A stretch of 64,000 nt of DNA from Paenibacillus sp. FSL H3-0469 (GTDB lineage Bacteria; Bacillota; Bacilli; Paenibacillales; Paenibacillaceae): assembly GCF_038051945.1 (NCBI RefSeq), contig NZ_CP150302.1, positions 3,844,001-3,908,000 of the forward strand, in the 5' to 3' direction. The number at the start of each line of letters is the position of its first letter. The stretch's first letter is position 1. Below, piece by piece: positions 27,997 through 39,741 of this stretch. The position numbers and the translations under genes are program-made. The notes under the pieces are model-generated. The model saw only the letters and a program-made list of their open reading frames with translations. It had not been told where the DNA came from and searched no databases.

Positions 27997-28979
27997 ACCA
28001 CCTTGTCCAAATGATCCAGCATAATTCCCGTGCCCTTGACTACGCAGTGCATCGGGTCCTCAGCCACCCAGACCGGAACATGCAGCTGTTCGGAGAGCAG
28101 CTCGTCCAGTCCGTTAAGCAGGGCGCCTCCGCCGGTCAGCACAACTCCACGGTCAATAATATCTGCCGACAGCTCTGGCGGTGTACGCTCCAGCACCGAC
28201 TTGGCCGCAGCCACAATCGAAGAAACCGGATCCCACAGCGCTTCCTTCACCTCACCGGATGAAATAGTAAGGGTCTGGGGCAGTCCGCTCACCATATCAC
28301 GCCCGCGGATATCCATCTCTGCCTTCATACCGCCCGGCCGTACCGAGCCGATGGTCACTTTGATATCCTCCGCTGTACGTTCACCAATCAGGAGCTTATA
28401 TTTCTGTTTAATATATCTTAAAATGGCATCGTCGAACTTGTCCCCCGCGATCTTAATGGAAGAGGCGGTAACGACGTCGCCCATGGACAATACGGCTACA
28501 TCCGTCGTTCCGCCGCCAATATCGACGACCATATTTCCGCTAGGCTGATAAATGTCCATTCCTGCGCCAATGGCTGCAGCTTTGGGCTCTTCCTCCATGA
28601 AAACCTCTTTGGCCCCGCTGCGCTCTGCCGCCTCACGGATGGACTTCGTTTCCACAGAAGTAATATTGGTGGGAGCACAAATCAAAATACGGGGCCGCGA
28701 ATACCAGGTCCGGCCGCCAACGCTGTCAATAAAGTATTTGAGCATCATTTCCGTAATGGCAAAGTCGGCGATTACACCGTCACGGAGCGGACGAATCGTC
28801 GTTATATTTCCAGGTGTCCGCCCGACCATCCGGCGTGCCTGTTCACCAACCGCAAGGACCCGCTTCGTATCACTTTCAAGTGTGACCACGGAAGGTTCAT
28901 CCAGAACGACTCCCCTTCCCTTGACATGAATGAGCACGTTAGCTGTGCCGAGATCGATTCCGATATCCTTGCTAAGCAT
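27981..28979 (-). CDS. mbl: MreB-like cell-shape protein Mbl
   Basis: A 332-residue bacterial actin that guides elongation-phase wall synthesis beneath the membrane. Actin-fold motifs are clear: DIGIDLGTANVLIHVKGRG (phosphate 1), MVVDIGGGTTDVAVLSMG (phosphate 2), and VVLTGGGALLNGLDELL (adenosine). Gene order spoIIID-mbl-flhO identifies it as Mbl rather than MreB or MreBH. ATG 28979 follows GGGGGC. It sits 127 bp after spoIIID. Confidence 0.94.
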   Translation of the reverse strand: MLSKDIGIDLGTANVLIHVKGRGVVLDEPSVVTLESDTKRVLAVGEQARRMVGRTPGNITTIRPLRDGVIADFAITEMMLKYFIDSVGGRTWYSRPRILICAPTNITSVETKSIREAAERSGAKEVFMEEEPKAAAIGAGMDIYQPSGNMVVDIGGGTTDVAVLSMGDVVTASSIKIAGDKFDDAILRYIKQKYKLLIGERTAEDIKVTIGSVRPGGMKAEMDIRGRDMVSGLPQTLTISSGEVKEALWDPVSSIVAAAKSVLERTPPELSADIIDRGVVLTGGGALLNGLDELLSEQLHVPVWVAEDPMHCVVKGTGIMLDHLDKVVKKKF

Positions 28980-29106
28980 AATGAAAGAGCCCCCAAAGTG
29001 TTATTTTAAATGAGAAAAGAAGATTGTACCAAATTTAAAAATACCATACTTTAGGGGGTGAGTACAATGGACTAAACCTGAATTATGGCGCGAAAATCCG
29101 AAAATC

Positions 29107-29394
29107 TTATGGCTTTGAGGCTACGGCAACCTCACGCTTCTTACCTGTGGTTTTCTTATATTTAATTTTTGTGGCTTCTCCCCCCCGAAGATGACGGATG
29201 GACTTGTGATATTCGAGAATGTGCTTCACCTGATCAGCCAGATCCGGATTAATTTCCGGCAGCCGTTCGGTTAAATCTTTATGCACCGTGCTTTTTGAAA
29301 CGCCAAATTCCTTGGCTATGGTCCGGACCGTGTGCCTGGTTTCCACGATGCAGCGTCCGATTTTAATGGTACGTTCCTTGATGTAATCGTGCAC
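29107..29394 (-). CDS. spoIIID: Mother-cell transcription factor SpoIIID
   Basis: A 95-residue helix-turn-helix regulator that adjusts sigma-E and sigma-K genes in the mother cell during sporulation. The sequence closely tracks B. subtilis SpoIIID: HDYIKERTIKIGRCIVETRH, TIAKEFGVSKSTVHKDLTER (HTH), YHKSIRHLRGGEATKIKYKK (basic DNA-binding tail). I start it at GTG 29394, with GGGAGG a few bases upstream, because homologues begin MHDYIKERT; an ATG at 29409 would add five unlikely residues. A sigma-E promoter lies just upstream. Confidence 0.96.
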   Translation of the reverse strand: MHDYIKERTIKIGRCIVETRHTVRTIAKEFGVSKSTVHKDLTERLPEINPDLADQVKHILEYHKSIRHLRGGEATKIKYKKTTGKKREVAVASKP

Positions 29395-29427
29395 GCTCCC
29401 GCCTCCCAACTGTGAATAGTTTGGTAC

Positions 29428-29455
29428 ATTATATGAGGGGCGGGCCTATATATTC
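29428..29455 (-). promoter_or_regulatory. Sigma-E promoter of spoIIID
   Basis: Minus-strand GAATATA (29455-29449), 13 bases, then CATATAAT (29435-29428) match the sigma-E consensus (KMATATT then CATAYAHT). spoIIID is a known sigma-E gene in B. subtilis. Confidence 0.72.
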
Positions 29456-29578
29456 GCGCTTTCAGGACATGACAAGCTCAGGAAGGCTCATTTTATTTGT
29501 CGGACAACCCAATTCACTGCATTTCACTGCCCCATTTCCGGAATAGAACCTGCCGGACTGTCCATTTCGGGGAGAAGC

Positions 29579-29603
29579 AAAAAATAACCCCACAAAGTGG
29601 GGC
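29579..29603 (-). terminator. Second terminator downstream of spoIIQ
   Basis: CCCCAC/GTGGGG stem with AAA loop followed by TTATTTTTT on the minus strand. It may be part of a mobile repeat rather than a dedicated spoIIQ terminator. Confidence 0.65.
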
Positions 29604-29663
29604 TTTAGCGTAAGTGATGACTCAGGTACTTTGCGGGGACCCCAAAACATATAAATTCTCTTT

Positions 29664-29690
29664 AAAAAAACAGGAGGCTTCCGCCCCCTG
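29664..29690 (-). terminator. Terminator directly after spoIIQ
   Basis: An 8-bp stem with one mismatch (CAGGAGGC/GCCCCCTG) and seven following T residues, 15 bases past the spoIIQ stop. Confidence 0.8.
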
Positions 29691-29704
29691 CTGAACATTT
29701 CGGC

Positions 29705-30442
29705 TTAGCGCTGCGGAAGCAGATCCGAAGGATTCACAATCTTGCCGTCCTCATGCACTTCAAAGTGTACATGGTTGCCAAGACCCTTCTCCATCTCATT
29801 ACGTCCCGCTGCCCCCAGCATATCGCCTTGCTTCACTTCATCGCCCTGCTTCACTTTGATTTCACCAAGACTCTGATAGACCGTCTTCAGATCGCCGGGA
29901 GAGGTAATCTCGATTACCTTACCCAGTACAGCAACATCTTCCACTCTGGTAACTTCACCGCTGAGCGCCGCCTTCACATCAAACGTCTTGTTGTCCTCAC
30001 GGGCAATATCAATTCCGGTATTGGTGACAAAGGTATTATTGTACTGCACCATCGCCGCAATATGATTCTCTTCCGTGCCGTTCTCGTCGTAGTACGGTTT
30101 GACCACTTCCACTTCACTCGGGCTGGCTACCGGCCAGACCAGGCTTTCGGCTGATGCGACAACTTCCAGGGCTTCGGGATCACCGTTTGCAGCTCCGGTT
30201 TTGCTGCCGGCCTCACCTTGGGATACTACCGCGGCGTTATCAGGATTCAGCGGCTTCTGGCCGGCATCCTGATAGACCCACACCAAGGTTAGTATAAGTG
30301 CCGCTGCCGCCGTGTAGACTGCCGGGAATACCCACCGTTTGGATAACAGTCTGCTCCATGAAGAAGGCTTAGCGCCTGAATCTCCCTGCTTGTTTTTGAG
30401 AGATTCATCATGGGTTGATTTGATTTTGTCTTGTTCATTCAT
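29705..30442 (-). CDS. spoIIQ: Forespore engulfment protein SpoIIQ (M23 peptidase fold)
   Basis: SpoIIQ is anchored in the forespore membrane and pairs with SpoIIIAH across the intermembrane space during engulfment. The 245-residue product has a charged cytoplasmic N-terminus, one membrane helix (about 37-56), and a LytM/M23 domain (about 125-240) with NTGIDIA and GNHVHFEVHEDG. The first Zn-ligand histidine is replaced in NTGIDIA (active M23 enzymes have HxGxD), so it is probably non-catalytic, as in B. subtilis SpoIIQ. ATG 30442 has GAGGTGAT upstream. A clear sigma-F promoter precedes it. Confidence 0.93.
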   Translation of the reverse strand: MNEQDKIKSTHDESLKNKQGDSGAKPSSWSRLLSKRWVFPAVYTAAAALILTLVWVYQDAGQKPLNPDNAAVVSQGEAGSKTGAANGDPEALEVVASAESLVWPVASPSEVEVVKPYYDENGTEENHIAAMVQYNNTFVTNTGIDIAREDNKTFDVKAALSGEVTRVEDVAVLGKVIEITSPGDLKTVYQSLGEIKVKQGDEVKQGDMLGAAGRNEMEKGLGNHVHFEVHEDGKIVNPSDLLPQR

Positions 30443-30462
30443 ATGGTTATCACCTCAGTAAC

Positions 30463-30491
30463 CAGTGTTACCGGGCGCTTCGCTTTTATAC
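30463..30491 (-). promoter_or_regulatory. Sigma-F promoter of spoIIQ
   Basis: Minus-strand GTATA (30491-30487), 14 bases, then GGTAACACTG (30472-30463) fit the sigma-F consensus GYATA and GGNNANAHTR at every defined position. Forespore-specific expression is expected. Confidence 0.78.
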
Positions 30492-30503
30492 GTATCTTGC
30501 AGA

Positions 30504-31669
30504 TTATTTTTTCAGAAGAGTTGAGATTCCGGTAAAAGAGACCCCGCTGTAGTAGTGTTTGAGAATCTGTGTAGCCGTCTTGCCCTGCTTCGCCATTCCG
30601 TTCGCCCCCCACTGGCTCATGCCGACACCGTGGCCGTTACCATACGTGGTGATCTGCACCTTCCCCGCTTGGCGCTTCCAGGTGAACTGGCTCGAGCGCA
30701 GCCCCAGCTTCTCTCTCACTTCCCGCCCGGTAAACACCTTCCCTCCGATAGAGATCTGTTTGATCCGGTGGCCGGCTGTAAGCGACAGCACCTCCGCCGG
30801 CAAGCTGGCAGAGGATTGAGCGGAGACTGGCGTTGCCTTACCCGAAGCTCCCAGACTGGCTGACACCGGAAGGTCCTTGGTTCCAAGGCCCAGCTTGCTG
30901 CGCAGCTCCGAGTTACTGAAGGTGTAGGTTACGGCCAGGTTCGGGGTGATCTGCAGCTCCCAGGGGCTGGCTACACTGCGCAGGTAGGGAACCGCAGCAT
31001 TCCAGTATTCCTCGGAGTTCTCGGTATAGCCTCCGCTGGAGGCGAAGAAGGAAGCCGTTATCGGCTGCCCCTGATAGGTCATGATCGTTCCGCGCGTCTC
31101 CAGGACCGCGCGGCGGATCTTCGCCAGTCCGGCGCGCTTGCTGCCGGATGCCCAGTCCCGTTCCAGCACGGCCTTCGATACGTAAGCCTGATGGCTTACC
31201 GTATCGCTCACATCCGCTTCGGGAACGGGTACCCCGCTGTGGTCGCCGGCGGCCAGACGGCGGGCAATGAACGTGCGGGCCGCTACGGCCTGCGCCTTGA
31301 GCGCTTCAAGCTCAAATTCGGCCGGCATCTCGGCCGCCAGTACGCCGCTGACGTACTCCTCCAGCGGCAGGGTCTCGATTTGTCCGCTCCGCGACAAATA
31401 GACGGTGACCTCCGGCTGCGGCGCCTCTGCGGCAGCCGGTGCCGGCGGCGCCGGAACGGCCGTGGCCTGCGGCACGGCCGGGGGCGCCGGCGGCTGTTGT
31501 CCCCGCGCTGCGGGACAACAGCCAGCGGCAGCAGCAGCGCAGCCAGCAGGGGCGCTGCCAGCCAGGCGGCGGGGGCCAGCCGCCGCAGGGGGCGCACGCC
31601 GCGCCGCCGCGCGCGCGCGTAGCTATGCGGACGCTTCAGGATGCGCCGCAGCTTGATTAACTCTTTCAT
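30504..31669 (-). CDS. spoIID: Stage II sporulation protein D, with an apparent frameshift near the N-terminus
   Basis: SpoIID is a membrane-bound lytic transglycosylase that drives engulfment with SpoIIM and SpoIIP. The main domain (30504 to about 31475) has EEYVSGVLAAEMPAEFELEA, KAQAVAARTFIARRL, SSGGYTENSEEYW and GHGVGMSQWGANGMA. The expected N-terminal anchor (MKELIKLRRILKRP to LLLPLAVVPQRG) is present but in another frame, from ATG 31669 behind GGAGG. The two join if one base is added at the G run complementary to 31501-31504, giving about 388 residues with a Pro/Ala linker. The run abuts a perfect 12-bp inverted repeat, so a sequencing error is likely; a real disruption would block sporulation. 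Confidence 0.85.
31492..31523. repeat. Perfect 12-bp inverted repeat at the spoIID frame break
   Basis: GGCTGTTGTCCC at 31492-31503 and its exact complement at 31512-31523 surround an 8-base GC-rich loop. The four-C run at 31501-31504 is where the two spoIID frames must join. Confidence 0.9.
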
Positions 31670-31791
31670 CTCTATGGCTCCTTCCGTAAGCACCGGTGAT
31701 TCTTATAGATATGAATTTGCGGCACCTGCTAGAACGGGATTTTGAGAGAAAGAGAGTTGCGGAATCCCACGGTACGTATAAGATTTTTTTC

Positions 31792-31825
31792 AAAAAAAAA
31801 GGACCAGCCGCTTAGCGGCTGGTCC
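31792..31825 (-). terminator. Terminator after murA
   Basis: An 11-bp perfect stem (GGACCAGCCGC and its complement) with a 3-base loop, followed by nine T residues on the minus strand. Confidence 0.93.
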
Positions 31826-31846
31826 TAATATTTTTAAGAATAACTA

Positions 31847-33223
31847 TTATACCCAAGACGGCTGAATCTGGAAGCGGGGTCTGATCTCTTCGGCTTTGGA
31901 GGATTCGCTTCTGGCCGGTTCAGGCTTAAGCGCTTCTTCTTTTGCAGCAGGAACTGCCGACTCTTCCATGGAAATACGCCATATGTCCGCACCAAGTCCT
32001 GACAGCTTCTCAGCCAGGTGCACATACCCGCGGTCAATGTGATGTGTTCCGCTAACTTCTGTAGTGCCTTCCGCCACAAGCCCTGCCAAAATAAGCGCAG
32101 CACCTGCACGCAGGTCCGTAGCACATACCTTAGCGCCGACCAGACTGGCATTGCCCGTCACAATCGCAGAGCGGCCCTCAATCTTGATCTCCGCGTTCAT
32201 GTTGTGGAATTCATCCACATGCATGAACCGGTTCTCGAAGACGGTCTCTGTCACTACGCTGGTTCCTTCCGAGCGGAGCAGCAGTGCCATCATCTGTGAC
32301 TGCATATCTGTCGGGAATCCCGGGTAAGGTAATGTCTTGAGATCGACAGCCTTCAGCGGCTTGTCGCTGATGACACGGACTCCGTTCTCATCCGGGATAA
32401 TCGTAACGCCCATTTCCTCCATCTTGGCAATCACCGGACCCAGATGGTCGGCAATAGCTCCCTCAACATACACATCACCGCCTGTAATCGCCGCTGCTGC
32501 CATGTAGGTTCCAGCTTCGATCCGGTCAGGAATGACATGATGTCTTACGCCGTGCATACGCTCTACGCCTTCAATCCGGATGACTCCGGTTCCGGCTCCG
32601 CGTACAATGCCGCCCATCCCGTTCAGGTAATTGGCAAGGTCGACAATCTCCGGCTCTTTAGCCGCATTCTCAATTACTGTGGTGCCTTCGGCAAGCGCGG
32701 CAGCCATCATTATATTTTCGGTCGCACCTACGCTGGCCACATCCAGATAGATCTTGGCTCCGCGCAGTCTTCCGTTACTTTTCGCATCGATGTAGCCCTG
32801 GCCCAGACTGATCTCGGCTCCAAGCGCTTCAAAACCCTTCAAGTGCTGGTCAATTGGCCTAGTTCCAATGGCGCAACCGCCAGGCAGAGAAATACGAGTA
32901 TGCCCCATACGGGACAGGAGTGGACCCATAACCAGGAAAGAAGCCCTCATTTTGCGTACCCATTCGTATGGTGCTTCACAGGAAGTAATATTAGTGGCAT
33001 CTACTTCAATCACATCGTTCTGGTATGTAATACCTGCACCCAGAGATTCCAATACCTTGTTAATCGTCATTACATCGTCTAACGGAGGTGCGTCCACAAT
33101 GACGCTAACTCCTTCTTCTGCCAATAGAGAGGCGGCTATGATCGGTAGTACGGAATTTTTTGCGCCGCTAACTTTCACGCTCCCGGTCAATCTGTTGCCA
33201 CCGCGGACGATAAATTTGCTCAT
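31847..33223 (-). CDS. murA: UDP-N-acetylglucosamine 1-carboxyvinyltransferase MurA
   Basis: Catalyses the first committed step of peptidoglycan synthesis, transfer of enolpyruvate from PEP to UDP-GlcNAc, and is the fosfomycin target. Key motifs are [18 protein letters not shown] near the N-terminus, the catalytic Cys117 in [18 protein letters not shown], and [14 protein letters not shown]. The product has 458 residues, against about 420-436 usually; the extra is a charged C-terminal tail (about 420-458) rich in Glu, Ala and Pro. Position before spoIID corresponds to B. subtilis murAA. ATG 33223 has GGAGGG upstream. Confidence 0.95.
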   Translation of the reverse strand: MSKFIVRGGNRLTGSVKVSGAKNSVLPIIAASLLAEEGVSVIVDAPPLDDVMTINKVLESLGAGITYQNDVIEVDATNITSCEAPYEWVRKMRASFLVMGPLLSRMGHTRISLPGGCAIGTRPIDQHLKGFEALGAEISLGQGYIDAKSNGRLRGAKIYLDVASVGATENIMMAAALAEGTTVIENAAKEPEIVDLANYLNGMGGIVRGAGTGVIRIEGVERMHGVRHHVIPDRIEAGTYMAAAAITGGDVYVEGAIADHLGPVIAKMEEMGVTIIPDENGVRVISDKPLKAVDLKTLPYPGFPTDMQSQMMALLLRSEGTSVVTETVFENRFMHVDEFHNMNAEIKIEGRSAIVTGNASLVGAKVCATDLRAGAALILAGLVAEGTTEVSGTHHIDRGYVHLAEKLSGLGADIWRISMEESAVPAAKEEALKPEPARSESSKAEEIRPRFQIQPSWV

Positions 33224-33420
33224 TTCGGTTTCCCTCCGCGTCCATTATTTCTGAAATAAATTTTGAGGTTAAAATTCGTCTGTTAAGATATTGAATATTC
33301 CGTCATTGCGTCTTAGGTGCAGATTCCTTGCTTAACTTCAGTGTTGACATAATAAAACCTTATTATTCGACACTTTTTTCACTGCATCAGCCTATACAGA
33401 TATAACCAAAGCCGCTGCCG

Positions 33421-33678
33421 TTAAAACATCCGTCCTATAAGTCCGCTCCAGCCCAGATAATCAAGCAGGAACCCGGCCACGAAGTGACCCAGGACAATTG
33501 CCAAGAGCAGGTGCAGCAGTCTGCCCTGAGGGCTCTTGGGATATCTTATGACCAAATCCAGCTTAAGGTTCTGAAGTGACCACCAGGATAATGCAACGCA
33601 GATCAAAGAGATAACCATCGATATCATATTGCTGGTGCCGATCGCACCCGACAACTCAGCGGATAAGCGTGTGTTCAT
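33421..33678 (-). CDS. ywzB: DUF1146 family membrane protein (YwzB-like)
   Basis: An 85-residue protein with two membrane helices (about 18-34 and 55-74) separated by a charged loop with KLDLVIRYPKSPQGR. It matches the DUF1146/YwzB family, and its place between the atp operon and murA is the same as in B. subtilis. The function is unknown. ATG 33678 has AGGGGG six bases upstream. The ywmA and ywmB genes that separate atpC and murAA in B. subtilis are not here. Confidence 0.85.
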   Translation of the reverse strand: MNTRLSAELSGAIGTSNMISMVISLICVALSWWSLQNLKLDLVIRYPKSPQGRLLHLLLAIVLGHFVAGFLLDYLGWSGLIGRMF

Positions 33679-33833
33679 ATTAGCCCCCTGTGTTAGGTAC
33701 TCGGAAATCGACTCTTATATCATACTTGTGCAGGGGAAAAGAATCCAGTACTTTTACGAAATTTTAAACAAATGGGTCTTTATATGCAGATCTGATGACG
33801 ATATGTTCATAAACTGCTAGATTCTCATCTAGC

Positions 33834-33865
33834 AAAAAAAGCAGTCAAGCCCAGGGCTTGACCGC
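33834..33865 (-). terminator. Terminator of the ATP synthase operon
   Basis: A 9-bp perfect stem (GTCAAGCCC and its complement) with a single-base apex, in practice a 3-base loop. It is followed by TGC and seven T on the minus strand, directly after atpC. Confidence 0.9.
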
Positions 33866-33872
33866 TTATCTG

Positions 33873-34289
33873 CTACTGTTGTCCTTTACCGGTCGAAACT
33901 TTGATGCGCGTTACAGCACGCTGTAATGCCAGCTCCGCACGGCGGTGATCGATCTCATCCTGCTTGCTTTGCAGCTTAAGGCGGCGCTCAGCCCGCTCCT
34001 TAGCCGCTTCAGCGCGCTCCACATCAATATCCCGGGGCAGCTCAGCACTTTCAGCCAGCACCGTTACCTTATCTTTGTGCACTTCAACGAAACCGCCATG
34101 CACAGCGATGGAGACTGTAACGCCGTCCGCCTTAACGCTAAGCGGAGCAACCTGAAGCGGGGTGACGAGCGGAATATGTCCCGGGAGAATCCCCAGTTCA
34201 CCATTCACGCCGCGTACCGTCAGACTGTTCACTTGCTTGGAGTAGACCAGATGCTCCGGAGTAACTATTTCGAGCAAAAAGGTATTCAC
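33873..34289 (-). CDS. atpC: ATP synthase epsilon subunit
   Basis: Central-stalk subunit that couples and restrains F1 rotation. The 138-residue product has the beta-sandwich core (LTVRGVNGELGILPGHIPLVTPL, AVHGGFVEVHKDKVTVLAE) and the two-helix C-terminus (VERAEAAKERAERRL). I prefer GTG 34289 over ATG 34295, because GGAGG is only one base from the ATG but seven from the GTG, and relatives start with xNTFLLEIVTPE. Confidence 0.93.
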   Translation of the reverse strand: MNTFLLEIVTPEHLVYSKQVNSLTVRGVNGELGILPGHIPLVTPLQVAPLSVKADGVTVSIAVHGGFVEVHKDKVTVLAESAELPRDIDVERAEAAKERAERRLKLQSKQDEIDHRRAELALQRAVTRIKVSTGKGQQ

Positions 34290-34352
34290 TTCCATTCCTC
34301 CTCAAAGCTTTACAGAATAAAGCCCGATCCCCCAGCATAAGCATGCTTAGGG

Positions 34353-35774
<1,422 letters not shown>

Positions 35775-35785
35775 TTACATCTGTA

Positions 35786-36655
35786 TTAAGACTGCGCGTT
35801 CGCACCAGCCACGATCTCGGTAATTTCTTGCGTAATGGCCGCCTGACGGGCACGGTTGTACGTAAGTCTAAGTTCTCCGATCATTTTTGACGCGTTCTTC
35901 GTTGCACTGCCCATGGCTGTCATCTTAGCTCCCAGCTCACTGGCTTTGCCGTTCAGAAGAGCACCGTAGATTAAAGTCTCGGCATATTTCGGAAGCAGAA
36001 CTTCCAGTACGCCTGCAGGCGAAGGCTCGTATTCATAAGCAGCAGATGCTCCGTGATGCTCGCCCTCCCCAACGCCTTCCATAGGCAGAAGTCTGTCTAC
36101 AGTCGGAATCTGGCTGATCGCATTAACGAACTGGTTGTAGCAAATGTAGATCTCATCATAGACGCCTGTCTCGAACTGGTTCACCGCCGAATAGGCAATC
36201 GACTTGATGTCGGCAAATTTCGGGGTATCGGACAGCTCGGTGATTTCTTCTACAATGGGATATTCACGGCGCCGCAAAAAGTCACGGCCTTTGCGCCCGA
36301 TCACAAACAGCGCATACTCATCCTTGGACTTATGGCGTTCTGCGATCAGCATCGTTACTTTACGCAGAATATTCGCATTGTAGCCGCCGGCAAGACCTCT
36401 GTCCGAGGTGATGATCAAATAACCTGTTTTTTTGACAGGCCGGCTGACCAGCATCGGGTGCTGGAGATCCTGCGTACCGGCAGCAATACTCGAGACGACC
36501 TCTTTCAGCTTCTCTGAATACGGACGGGCTGCTTCTGCCTTCTCCTGCGCCTTGCGCAGCTTGGACGCAGCGACCATCTCCATCGCTTTGGTGATCTGTC
36601 TGGTGTTCTGAACGCTCTTAATTTGACGTTTAATATCGCGCATGCTTCTTGCCAT
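35786..36655 (-). CDS. atpG: ATP synthase gamma subunit
   Basis: Rotor shaft of F1. The 289-residue product has the conserved N-terminal helix (RDIKRQIKSVQNTRQITKAM), LIITSDRGLAGGYNANI and the C-terminal helix ending LTYNRARQAAITQEITEIVAG. ATG 36655 has GGTGGTGAA upstream. It is separated from atpA by 112 bp holding a tandem repeat, an unusually long gap within this operon. Confidence 0.96.
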   Translation of the reverse strand: MARSMRDIKRQIKSVQNTRQITKAMEMVAASKLRKAQEKAEAARPYSEKLKEVVSSIAAGTQDLQHPMLVSRPVKKTGYLIITSDRGLAGGYNANILRKVTMLIAERHKSKDEYALFVIGRKGRDFLRRREYPIVEEITELSDTPKFADIKSIAYSAVNQFETGVYDEIYICYNQFVNAISQIPTVDRLLPMEGVGEGEHHGASAAYEYEPSPAGVLEVLLPKYAETLIYGALLNGKASELGAKMTAMGSATKNASKMIGELRLTYNRARQAAITQEITEIVAGANAQS

Positions 36656-36670
36656 GATTTCACCACCTTA

Positions 36671-36750
36671 GAGCTTTGGCGTAGCCAAAGCTAACTTCGT
36701 AAGCATAAGCTGAGCTTTGACGTACCCAATAGCTAACTTCGTAAGCATAA
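36671..36750. repeat. Tandem direct repeat of about 39 bp between atpA and atpG
   Basis: Two near-identical copies, 36671-36708 and 36712-36750, share GAGCTTTG at one end and GCTAACTTCGTAAGCATAA at the other. Copy one contains the perfect hairpin GCTTTGGC-TAC-GCCAAAGC (minus strand); in copy two substitutions and a one-base insertion weaken it. No T run follows, so it is unlikely to terminate transcription. Confidence 0.85.
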
Positions 36751-36767
36751 ACGGTAATCTCTATATA

Positions 36768-38838
<2,071 letters not shown>

Positions 38839-38842
<4 letters not shown>

Positions 38843-39336
38843 GATCGGCCTCCTACCTCTTTGAGGTATTGATCAACAAGCTGTTCCTGCTCGCCGTCAG
38901 CTGCAACTTCCTTCTCAAGCAGCTTCGAGGCAATGCGGACCGAGGCTGTACCCAGCTCGCTGCGCAGCGCTTCAACCGCTTTATTCTTCTCGTTCTCAAT
39001 GTCGCGTACCGCTTCGTCTTTCAGACGGCTCGCTTCCACATGGGCCTGCTCGAGAATCTTGTCAACCTGGTTGTTGCTGGTAGCCTGGGACTGCTGAATG
39101 ATAGCCTGTGCCTCTTGGCGCGCCTGCTGCAGGGCCTGCTTCTGCTCTTCTACATAAGCGACCGCCTGCTCTCTGGTCTTGGCTGCTTCATCCATTTGCT
39201 GCAGCACCATTTCGCGGCGCTTCTCCATAATTCCGAACAGCTTGCTGAAGGCAAACTTGCTGAGCAGGAAGTACAGAACTCCAAATGCAACAATGGAAAA
39301 TACTATATTGGTCCAAACGATATTCACTGAGGTCAC
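38839..39336 (-). CDS. atpF: ATP synthase b subunit
   Basis: Peripheral stalk. The 165-residue product has one N-terminal membrane helix (about 7-27) and a long charged coiled coil (about 30-160) rich in Ala, Gln and Glu (ALQQARQEAQAIIQQSQATS). ATG 39336 lies 88 bases after the atpE stop. Confidence 0.95.
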
Positions 39337-39424
39337 TCCCTTCCGTTACCGCGGCTTGCGGACATATACAAAAGTAAGGCGCGGATGGCACTTGCCCTCC
39401 CCGCCAAACCGTAAAAACGGTTTA

Positions 39425-39679
<255 letters not shown>

Positions 39680-39741
39680 TTAATAATATAAAATCTCCCG
39701 CGAAGTATTCCGGCACCTGCCGCTATCCTCACGGCAGCTTA

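Larger units (their letters stand above)
29456..29704. repeat. Gene-free tract with two terminators and repeat-like palindromes
   Basis: About 250 bases between spoIIQ and spoIIID. On the minus strand, reading from spoIIQ: a CAGGaGGC stem with seven T (29690-29664); a GGGGTCCCC palindrome; then CCCCAC/GTGGGG with a 3-base loop followed by TTATTTTTT (29603-29579). The latter two share CTTTG-plus-C/G-block wording, as in dispersed repeats. An open frame of 78 codons runs through here, but it spans the terminators and I do not accept it as a gene. Confidence 0.5.

Noticed and set aside
29462..29698. A 78-codon open frame on the minus strand between spoIIQ and spoIIID
   Set aside because: It spans two intrinsic terminators, has no ribosome site, and its translation matches no family I know; it is most likely chance.
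29705..30442. SpoIIQ as an active M23 endopeptidase
   Set aside because: The first zinc-ligand position is not histidine (NTGIDIA), so a structural role like that of B. subtilis SpoIIQ is more likely.
33340..33375. A plus-strand TTGACA with following AT-rich bases between murA and the DUF1146 gene
   Set aside because: No -10 lies at the right distance and no plus-strand gene follows.
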